Of a stretch of DNA of 64,000 bases, positions 19,212 to 25,692 are shown piece after piece. Where the stretch lies: the NCBI GenBank assembly GCA_963836405.1, contig CAWIJL010000003.1, positions 248,001 to 312,000 of the forward strand, given 5' to 3'. Both the position numbers and the translations under genes were made by a program. This DNA is from CAWIJJ01 sp963836405. GTDB lineage: Bacteria; Acidobacteriota; Terriglobia; Bryobacterales; Bryobacteraceae. Numbering within the stretch: position 1 is the first letter of the stretch; each line of letters begins with the position of its first letter. The notes beneath the pieces are model-generated. The model ran no database searches, had not been told where the DNA came from, and saw only the letters and a program-made list of their open reading frames with translations.

Positions 19212-20006
19212 ATGAAAGTCGTCGGTAAGATCGAGAGTTTGTGGCGCTACCCGGTCAAGAGTATGCGCGGCGAAGCGCTGCAAGAGGCCTTCGTCGGGTT
19301 TCCCGGTATCTACGGCGACCGTGTATACGCCTTTCGGAGTTCGGCGGCCCCGAAAGGGTTCCCTTACCTGACCGGGCGGGAGCAGGAAACCATGCTGCTG
19401 TATCGCGCCCGATACCGGCACCCCGAGCGCGCCGCGAAGCCGGTCAACCTGGCCGAGGCTGAAGCGATCGGGAGCGCCGGTCTCACCCCGCTCTACGCGG
19501 ACTTCTCCGATCTTATGGTGGATGTCGAGACACCGGCAGGAGAACGGTTAGCCATCGACGATCCCCGCCTGATTAGCCTGCTGCGCGAGGGGCTTGGCGA
19601 TGGCTGCGAGTTGACGCTGCTTCGCTCCGATCGTTCGATGACGGATTGCCGCCCGGTCTCGATCTTTTCGATCCAAACCGCACGCCAGTTGAGCAAGGAG
19701 TTAGGAACCGGTGTGGACAAGCGGCGATTTCGCGCGAATCTCTATATCGACCTTGAATCCGGAAATGGGTTTGGTGAAGACGAGTTCGTTGGGCGGACCT
19801 TGCGCATCGGCGCGAAGACCGTGGTAGCCGTAGTTCAACGCGACTCCCGCTGCAAGATGAGCACGCTCGATCCGGACACGGCGCGGGCGAACCCGGAGGT
19901 GATGAGGCTGCTCGCTCGCGACCATCAGGGCAAGGCCGGGATCTACGGAGCGGTTCTGGCGGAGGGGACCGTCCGGCCGGGCGACGAGATCGCCCTGTCG
20001 GACTGA
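19212..20006 (+). CDS. MOSC domain protein with N-terminal MOSC_N barrel
   Basis: 264-residue protein. The N-terminal beta-barrel (about 1-90, starting KIESLWRYPVKSMRGE) and the C-terminal MOSC domain with the conserved Cys in RDSRCKMSTLDP are those of the YcbX/mARC-like family, which carry molybdenum cofactor and handle N-hydroxylated or sulfur substrates. ATG at 19212 is preceded by GGAAGG. It stands alone between a leftward gene and a methyltransferase gene. The exact reaction cannot be assigned. Confidence 0.88.
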   Translation: MKVVGKIESLWRYPVKSMRGEALQEAFVGFPGIYGDRVYAFRSSAAPKGFPYLTGREQETMLLYRARYRHPERAAKPVNLAEAEAIGSAGLTPLYADFSDLMVDVETPAGERLAIDDPRLISLLREGLGDGCELTLLRSDRSMTDCRPVSIFSIQTARQLSKELGTGVDKRRFRANLYIDLESGNGFGEDEFVGRTLRIGAKTVVAVVQRDSRCKMSTLDPDTARANPEVMRLLARDHQGKAGIYGAVLAEGTVRPGDEIALSD

Positions 20007-20023
20007 GGGCGAAAGCCGGGGAA

Positions 20024-20035
20024 CGAATCGATTCG
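20024..20035. repeat. 12-bp perfect palindrome upstream of the methyltransferase
   Basis: CGAATCGATTCG lies 18 nt after the MOSC gene and 20 nt before the methyltransferase start. It may be a small operator or the base of a hairpin; no T tract follows. Confidence 0.3.
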
Positions 20036-20054
20036 GACATTCGTATCCTGAATT

Positions 20055-20696
20055 GTGACGTTCACCAGAACTCAGTTTCTCTTCGCCCTGACGGGCGCCG
20101 GCGCTTCCGCGGCGGAGGATCCGCCCAGGATGCACCAGTTCGAACGCCAGGATTTCGTCGTCGCCGATTTCCAGGCGGAGGGCTACATACTCGATATCGG
20201 CGGCGGCGGCGAAGGAATCATCGGGCAGATGAAGCCGCGGCAGGTAGTCGCTGTGGATGTGTCCCGGCGAGAACTGGAGGAAGCGCCGCCAGGTCCGCTC
20301 AAAATCGTCATGGACGCCACCGATCTGAAGTTCCTCGACGCGTCCTTCCAGACGGCTACGGCATTCTTCTCGCTCATGTACATGCGTGCCGAGGTTCAGC
20401 AGCGTGTCTTCGCGGAGGTGTTCCGCGTGCTCACTCCCGGTGGGAGGTGGATGATCTGGGATGCAGCGATCCCGCGCGCGCTCGAGACCGGCACGCGCGG
20501 CCCGGTATTCCGGTTCCGCTTTCGGCTTCCCGGCAAGGTGGTTGAGACGGGTTACGGCACCTTCTGGCCCGAGCAGCCCATGGACCTCGATTACTACAAG
20601 CGCCTGGCGCGGGAGTCGGGATTCGAAATCGCCAGGGCTGAGCGGCAGGGCGGAGCGTTCCAGACGATCACGCTCGAGCTACGAAAGCCCCAATAG
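20055..20696 (+). CDS. Class I SAM-dependent methyltransferase
   Basis: 213-residue methyltransferase. Motif I is LDIGGGGEG (about 47-55), motif II ends in VVAVDVSRRELEEA, and the LTPGGRWMIWD segment is the usual post-strand-5 region. The longest form starts with GTG at 20055 and has a hydrophobic, twin-arginine-like N-terminus (TRTQFLFALTGAGASAA) that would be unusual for a cytoplasmic methyltransferase; an ATG at 20130 (MHQFERQDF) would remove it. Substrate unknown. Only 48 nt separate it from the MOSC gene. Confidence 0.8.
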   Translation: MTFTRTQFLFALTGAGASAAEDPPRMHQFERQDFVVADFQAEGYILDIGGGGEGIIGQMKPRQVVAVDVSRRELEEAPPGPLKIVMDATDLKFLDASFQTATAFFSLMYMRAEVQQRVFAEVFRVLTPGGRWMIWDAAIPRALETGTRGPVFRFRFRLPGKVVETGYGTFWPEQPMDLDYYKRLARESGFEIARAERQGGAFQTITLELRKPQ

Positions 20697-20712
20697 GCGG
20701 GCCTTGCAAACC

Positions 20713-22368
20713 CTAATCGATCAAGCCGGCCAGGCTTTCCGGCCCGCTGCCCTGCCTTAGCCATTGGTACCCGTAGGGCTCCAACCGGAACGTCTGCCGT
20801 CCGCCGTCCGCTACCTGACAATCGGTGTTCTTCAGCAGGTCGAACAGACCATCGGGTTTGCGGCCGAAGTCGATGGTGACCTCCAGTTCCCGCCCGCTGA
20901 AATTATGAATTGCGTAAACCGACGAGTGCTCGCTGGAACAGCACTGCGCGAGCACGGCGGGATCGCTGGTCTCCAGGAACTCGCAGGCCGCGTTGCCGAA
21001 TTCGGGCGACCGCATCCGCAGGCGTGTCATCCGCTCTGTCCAGTTCAGGAACGAGTTCGGATCGCGCTGCTCGGCCGCCACGTTCACCTTCTCGTAGCCG
21101 AACTCACCGCCGCTCACCACCGGCAGTGTCAGCTTATCCGGGGACGCCGGTGAAAACCCGCCGTTCTTCGCGTTGGCCCATTGCATCGGCGTCCGAATCG
21201 CGTCCCGCTCAGGCAGGTCCAGGTTTTCCCCCATCCCGATTTCGTCGCCATTCCGCACCACCGGGGTCCCCGGCAGCGTCAGGATCAGGCTGTGAGCCAG
21301 CTCCAGGCGGGCGCGATCGTTGCCGAGCATCGGCGCCGTTCGGCGGCGAATGCCGCGTTGATATAGCTGCATGTTCGGCTCCGGACCGAACTTGGCGAAT
21401 ACCTCCTGCCGTTCGCCGTCGGTCAGCCGTCCCAGGTCCAACTCGTCGTGCGTGCGCAGAAAATTGGCCCACTGGCAGAAATTCGGAATCTTGGGCAGGG
21501 CGCGATACGCGTCCCGGACCGGTTGCGCATTCTCGCGCGCCATGGCCAGCCAGAGGTGCTGGTTGACGAAGAAATTGAAGATCATGTGCACCCGTTCGCC
21601 GTTTCCGAAATACATCGACACCTGGTCGGGCGGCAGGTTCGCCTCGGCCATGAAAACCGCATCGCCGCGCGACCACGAGAGCACCTGCCTCATTTCGATG
21701 AGGTACTCGGGATGGTCGCCGAACGCCTCGACGTCCGGGCCCTTGCTGGTGATGACGAACGGCAGCGCGTCCACGCGAAAACCGGAGACGCCGAGCTGCA
21801 CCCAGGTCTTGATGATCCTCGCGATCTCGGCGCGTACTTCCGGATTGCCCGTGTTGAGGTCGGGCTGGTGGCTGTAGAAACGGTGGTAATAGTATTCGCC
21901 GGCTTCCTCGTCGAAGGTCCAGGTGGTCTTCTGGACACCGGGAAATACCATCCCCTGTTCGGCATCCTTGGGCCTGTCCTTGGACCAGACATACCAGTTC
22001 CGGTATCTCGAGTTCGGGTCCCGGCGGGCCTCCTGGAACCAGTGATGATCGACGGAGGTGTGGTTGACCACAAGGTCGGCGACGATGCGGATGCCGTGAT
22101 TCCGTGCCGCCCGCGAGAACTCGACGAAGTCGCCGAGTGTGCCGAAGCGCGGGTCGATACCGTAAAAATCGGCGATGTCATAGCCGTCGTCGCGCCGCGG
22201 AGAAGGGAAGAAAGGTTGTAGCCAGATACAGTTCACATTGAGTCCTGCCAGGTAATCCAGCTTGGCTGACAGTCCGAGAAAATCGCCGATTCCGTCGCCG
22301 TTTCCATCGGCAAACGTTGCCAGGTCGATCGTGTATACGATAGCGTTCTTGTGCCAGAGGCCTTCCAT
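20713..22368 (-). CDS. Trehalose synthase-like GH13 alpha-glucosyl enzyme
   Basis: 551-residue alpha-amylase-superfamily enzyme related to trehalose synthase (maltose to trehalose) and maltosyl-transferring enzymes. The start resembles TreS closely: Y-x-(x)6-F-x-DGNGDGIGDF, then WLQPFFPSPRRDDGYDIADF and DLVVNHTS. Catalytic residues are visible in GFRVDALPF (nucleophile Asp), FMAEANLPP (acid/base Glu) and FLRTHDELDL (third Asp). The C-terminal kinase-like maltokinase domain found in some TreS fusions is absent. With malQ further on, it points to trehalose or glycogen turnover. The precise activity (isomerase or hydrolase) is not decided by sequence alone. Confidence 0.85.
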   Translation of the reverse strand: MEGLWHKNAIVYTIDLATFADGNGDGIGDFLGLSAKLDYLAGLNVNCIWLQPFFPSPRRDDGYDIADFYGIDPRFGTLGDFVEFSRAARNHGIRIVADLVVNHTSVDHHWFQEARRDPNSRYRNWYVWSKDRPKDAEQGMVFPGVQKTTWTFDEEAGEYYYHRFYSHQPDLNTGNPEVRAEIARIIKTWVQLGVSGFRVDALPFVITSKGPDVEAFGDHPEYLIEMRQVLSWSRGDAVFMAEANLPPDQVSMYFGNGERVHMIFNFFVNQHLWLAMARENAQPVRDAYRALPKIPNFCQWANFLRTHDELDLGRLTDGERQEVFAKFGPEPNMQLYQRGIRRRTAPMLGNDRARLELAHSLILTLPGTPVVRNGDEIGMGENLDLPERDAIRTPMQWANAKNGGFSPASPDKLTLPVVSGGEFGYEKVNVAAEQRDPNSFLNWTERMTRLRMRSPEFGNAACEFLETSDPAVLAQCCSSEHSSVYAIHNFSGRELEVTIDFGRKPDGLFDLLKNTDCQVADGGRQTFRLEPYGYQWLRQGSGPESLAGLID

Positions 22369-22634
22369 GTGTGATCCAAACGGGGAGATGCGTTAACAGG
22401 TATCGTGACGGATCGCGGTCGGTAGTGTCTACCGGCAATCGTAATGGCGCGCACCGGGATCTCCGCTTCGCCCGGCCGCCAAACCCTGCAAGTGCCCGTT
22501 CGCCCAGTCCCCGCATGGTACCCCTTCCGAAGCTTTTTCTCTTTAGCCTCGAACGGTTCGGGTTAGAATGACCAAAGCCAAAGACGCAATCTGCCATTTG
22601 CGGCACGGCCGGGCGTGTGGAGGATAGTCGGGAA

Positions 22635-23357
22635 ATGCTGGAAGCCTTCGGGTTGTCGGACAAGGGCTGTGTCCGATCCAACAATGAAGATTACTGCCTG
22701 GTCGAGCCGGAGACGGGCCTGTACGTGCTCGCCGACGGCATGGGCGGCGCCAAAGCCGGGGAGTGCGCCTCCCGCATGGCGGTGGATACGGTAGCCGAGA
22801 TCGTCCACCACGCCGAGCGCCACGATTCCAAGGTTCTGCTGACTGCCGTCGAGGAGGCCAACCGCCGCGTCATCGAGGCTTCCCAAAGCGACCCCGGACT
22901 CGAGGGCATGGGCACTACCCTGGTGGTGGCCCTGGAAGTGGACGGCGGCCTCAACATCGCCAGCGTGGGGGACAGCCGCGCCTACCTATATGATCGCGAC
23001 GGGCTCCGCGTCATCACCGATGACCAGACCTGGGTGAACGAAGTGGGTCGCCCGCTCGGTTTGGACGAGGAAATCCTTCGCAATCACCCCATGCGCCACG
23101 TCCTCACCATGGCGATCGGTGCCAGTACCCCACTGACCGTCAACTATTACGACCTGCCTCTCGGTCCCGGATCCGTCTTCCTCATGTGCAGCGACGGCCT
23201 CCACGGAGTCATCGAAAACCCCGAGATCGAAAAAATTCTGAGAGAAGCGGGCTCCGGACAGTCACTGGAAGATAGTTGCCGCAATCTGATCGAGGCTGCG
23301 AAACAGGCTGGTGGTCCGGACAACGTCACCGCTGTTTTGGTTCGCAAGGCCCCTTAA
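22635..23357 (+). CDS. PP2C-family Ser/Thr protein phosphatase
   Basis: 240-residue metal-dependent phosphatase that would remove phosphate from Ser/Thr of proteins phosphorylated by Hanks-type kinases. All PP2C motifs are present: RSNNEDY, VLADGMGGAKAGE, GMGTTLV, SVGDSRAYLY, CSDGLHG and GGPDNVTAV, with the metal-binding Asp residues kept. The ATG at 22635 is used; GGAGG at 22619-22623 precedes it at 11 nt, and an in-frame GTG at 22617 is an alternative. No partner kinase is in the window. The next gene appears to start inside its 3' end, so the trio 22635-25266 is probably one operon. Confidence 0.93.
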   Translation: MLEAFGLSDKGCVRSNNEDYCLVEPETGLYVLADGMGGAKAGECASRMAVDTVAEIVHHAERHDSKVLLTAVEEANRRVIEASQSDPGLEGMGTTLVVALEVDGGLNIASVGDSRAYLYDRDGLRVITDDQTWVNEVGRPLGLDEEILRNHPMRHVLTMAIGASTPLTVNYYDLPLGPGSVFLMCSDGLHGVIENPEIEKILREAGSGQSLEDSCRNLIEAAKQAGGPDNVTAVLVRKAP

Positions 23358-23923
23358 TCCTCGCCGCCTTCTTCCTGCTCCAGGTTTACTGCGCCCAAGC
23401 CCAGATCGCCATCCTCCACATGCAGGTGATTGAGGGGGAAAGCGCCGTCCATACGCCGGGCAGCCACAGTTCCCGCCCGATCACCGTCGAGGTCACCGAT
23501 GAGACGGGCCGGCCGGTGGAAGGGGCCGCAGTCAGCTTTCACGCCCCCAACGACGGGCCTACTGCCCTGTTCGCGAGCGGTCTGCGCACCGAAATCCTCC
23601 AGACCGACGCTCGCGGCCGCGCCACCCTGCGTGGTCTCCGCGTCAACCAGGTATCCGGCCGCTTCCTCATCCGGATCGTCGCGTCGAAAGAGCAGGCCCG
23701 CGTGGGAGCCCTTTGCTCTCAGTATATTGCGGAGGAAAAAGGCAATGCCCCCGCGGCTCGCGCAAAGAGTGGAAAAGCGAAGTGGCTGGCCGTGGTTGCG
23801 GTGCTCGCCGGAGGCGCTGCGGGCGGTTACTATGCCTCCGCGCGCGCCGGTCACGATTCTTCCAGCCCTCCCGCCGCCCCGGTCACCATCGGTACGCCCT
23901 CGATTTCGGTAGGTACGCCGTGA
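23276..23923 (+). CDS. Secreted or membrane-anchored Ig-like domain protein
   Basis: Protein of up to 215 residues. A hydrophobic export signal (LILAAFFLLQVYCAQAQ) is followed by an invasin-like Ig fold (about 65-140, with PITVEVTDETGRPVEGAAVSF and TDARGRATLRGL), a short charged linker, a second hydrophobic segment (WLAVVAVLAGGAAGGYYASA) and a Pro/Ser-rich tail. No ATG or GTG can begin the frame before the signal; the best candidate is a TTG at 23276, preceded by GGAAG, which overlaps the PP2C gene by 82 nt. The start is therefore uncertain. The stop overlaps the next gene's start (GTGA). Function unknown. Confidence 0.65.
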   Translation: MPQSDRGCETGWWSGQRHRCFGSQGPLILAAFFLLQVYCAQAQIAILHMQVIEGESAVHTPGSHSSRPITVEVTDETGRPVEGAAVSFHAPNDGPTALFASGLRTEILQTDARGRATLRGLRVNQVSGRFLIRIVASKEQARVGALCSQYIAEEKGNAPAARAKSGKAKWLAVVAVLAGGAAGGYYASARAGHDSSSPPAAPVTIGTPSISVGTP

Positions 23924-25266
23924 CGCGCCTGCCGCGGTTCTCCGTCTTGTTCGCTCTCATGGCGCCCCTTGCCTGTGCACAATTCTCGGTCGTGCAGGTT
24001 TCGGGCGCCCTCGAGAAGCCGGTGGCCTCCCCCTTGCAATTGGGTTCGTTTCGTCAGGGAGACAAAGCCGTCGCCACCCTCCGCGTCAAGAACACCGCGG
24101 GGGCTCCGGCCACGCTCAACCCCTTTCATGTGGACGGTATTGGCTTTGTTTTATCCGGAGCGCCGGATGCGCCAGTCGCTCTTGAACCGGCTGAATTCGT
24201 GGAGTTTACGGTCGAATACCGGGCCACCTCGGTGGGTTTGTTCAGTGCCTTGCTCTACAACGACCGGATTTCCTTCCTCCTCACCGTAAACGTCCTCCCG
24301 CCCCTGGTTTGCCAGGTAGATGCCGGCTCGGGGCTGCGCGATGCCGCCGTCTCTCCCGTGTCGTTCGGCACTGTGGACCGCGGCGCCCGCCGGACTCTAC
24401 TCTTCCTGCTCGAAAATCGCGCCGCCGTCTCCGCCGTCGTTCCGGACATCTCGGTTTCCCCCGGCCCGTTTTCGCTCGACAGTCCATCTCCCGCCGGTGC
24501 CACGCTTCAGCCCGGCGACTCGGCCGCCTTCGAAATTGGGTTTGTTCCGTCAAATACGAATTTGTTCACCGCCACCCTGACCATCGGCGGCACCGCGTAT
24601 TCCCTCCAGGGTTCCGGACGCGACCCGGCGCTGCCCAAACCTGCCTTGGAGATCGACCTGCCGCTGTCCCGCAGCGGCCAGCAAGGCTCCGCCAAAGTCC
24701 GGTTTGATGCGCCGGCCCGCACATCCGGCACCGGCACCCTCAGCATTGGCTTTGTTTCGCACAATGGCAGTTCCGACCCCGCCATCCAGTTCGCCTCCGG
24801 AGGCCGCACCGTCCAGTTCGCCGTCGCTTCCGGCGATTCCGAGACCCCGGAAATCGCCTTCCAGACCGGCACCACGGCCGGTACCCTCACTTTTTCAGTG
24901 GAACTCGGCGGCGCTACCGCCAGCGAGATGGTCCTCATCGACCCCGCCCCCGTCACCATCGCTTCCACGGACACGCTCCGCTCGCCGACCGGTATCGAAC
25001 TCCGCCTCACGGGCTTCGATAACACCCGCACCGCCGCCGCCCTGGCGTTTACCTTCTACGATTCCGCCGGAGTCGCCGTCGGGACCGTCCGGGTTGACGC
25101 CGCTTCCCAGTTCGCTTCCTATTTCGCTTCCTCCCCGCTCGGCGGCGTCTTCCAACTCCGTTCTGTGTTCCCTATCACCGGCGACGCATCCCAAATCGCC
25201 GCCTTCGAAGCCGAGATCTCCAACTCCGCCGGCACCCTCAAAACTCCCCGCACAAAAATCCCTTGA
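23920..25266 (+). CDS. Secreted choice-of-anchor/ASH-type beta-sandwich protein
   Basis: 448-residue exported protein. The GTG at 23920 overlaps the preceding TGA by 4 nt and is followed directly by a signal peptide (RFSVLFALMAPLACAQ). Two ASPM-SPD-2-Hydin-like beta-sandwiches are recognisable from their Gly-Ser-Phe/Gly-Thr-Val strand starts: LQLGSFRQGDKAVATLRVKN (about 30-50) and VSFGTVDRGARRTLLFLLEN (about 145-165). The remaining C-terminal part is beta-rich and of unknown family. Such proteins often serve as surface scaffolds or adhesion modules. The 3' end contains the promoter of the blaI gene. Confidence 0.7.
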   Translation: MTRLPRFSVLFALMAPLACAQFSVVQVSGALEKPVASPLQLGSFRQGDKAVATLRVKNTAGAPATLNPFHVDGIGFVLSGAPDAPVALEPAEFVEFTVEYRATSVGLFSALLYNDRISFLLTVNVLPPLVCQVDAGSGLRDAAVSPVSFGTVDRGARRTLLFLLENRAAVSAVVPDISVSPGPFSLDSPSPAGATLQPGDSAAFEIGFVPSNTNLFTATLTIGGTAYSLQGSGRDPALPKPALEIDLPLSRSGQQGSAKVRFDAPARTSGTGTLSIGFVSHNGSSDPAIQFASGGRTVQFAVASGDSETPEIAFQTGTTAGTLTFSVELGGATASEMVLIDPAPVTIASTDTLRSPTGIELRLTGFDNTRTAAALAFTFYDSAGVAVGTVRVDAASQFASYFASSPLGGVFQLRSVFPITGDASQIAAFEAEISNSAGTLKTPRTKIP

Positions 25267-25304
25267 CACCGGCCGATTTCTGAGCTACATATTGTAGCGC
25301 TACA
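25263..25304 (+). promoter_or_regulatory. Promoter and BlaI-type operator of the blaI/M56 operon
   Basis: TTGACA at 25263-25268 overlaps the preceding stop codon. The downstream part contains CTACATATTGTAG (25285-25297), i.e. TACA-N3-TGTA as in MecI/BlaI operators, immediately continued by GCGCTACAAT so that ATTGTAGCGCTACAAT (25290-25305) is also a perfect 16-bp palindrome. The -10 region must lie inside these operator halves, which fits autorepression by the BlaI protein encoded just after. Confidence 0.75.
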
Positions 25305-25691
25305 ATGCTTAGCGCACGAAAGACCCTCAGCGACCTCGAGCACAAAGTGATGGAGGCCGTCTGGCAGCGCGGCTCCGCCACCGCCGAAGAGATCCGCTCC
25401 GACCTCGCCGATCGCCACCCCATGAAAGAGTCCACCGCCCGGACCATTCTTAAACGCCTCGAAGAGAAGGGCTACGTCAAGCACCGGGTGGACGGCCGCA
25501 CCAATGTTTACACCGGCCTCGAGGCGCCCCAGAACGTCGCCGCCCGAGCCGTGCGCGGCATCATCGAGCGCTTCTGCGGCGGTTCGGTGGAGCAGTTGCT
25601 CGTCGGCATGGTCGCCAACGACGTTGTGGATGAACAGGAACTTCAGCGGCTGGCGAAACGCATCGCAAGCCGAAAAGCGAAGGAGGAATGA
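25305..25691 (+). CDS. BlaI/MecI family repressor
   Basis: 128-residue winged-helix repressor with the family signature LSDLEHKVMEAVWQRGSATAEEI, the recognition helix ESTARTILKRLEEKGYV, and a dimerisation C-terminus. In known systems the paired M56 membrane protease causes cleavage or release of the repressor, which derepresses the operon. The ATG at 25305 directly follows the operator palindrome, no ribosome site is present, and the transcript would have a leader of only a few nucleotides or none, so it may be translated as a leaderless message. The M56 gene starts 2 nt after its stop. Confidence 0.93.
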   Translation: MLSARKTLSDLEHKVMEAVWQRGSATAEEIRSDLADRHPMKESTARTILKRLEEKGYVKHRVDGRTNVYTGLEAPQNVAARAVRGIIERFCGGSVEQLLVGMVANDVVDEQELQRLAKRIASRKAKEE

Positions 25692-25692
25692 C

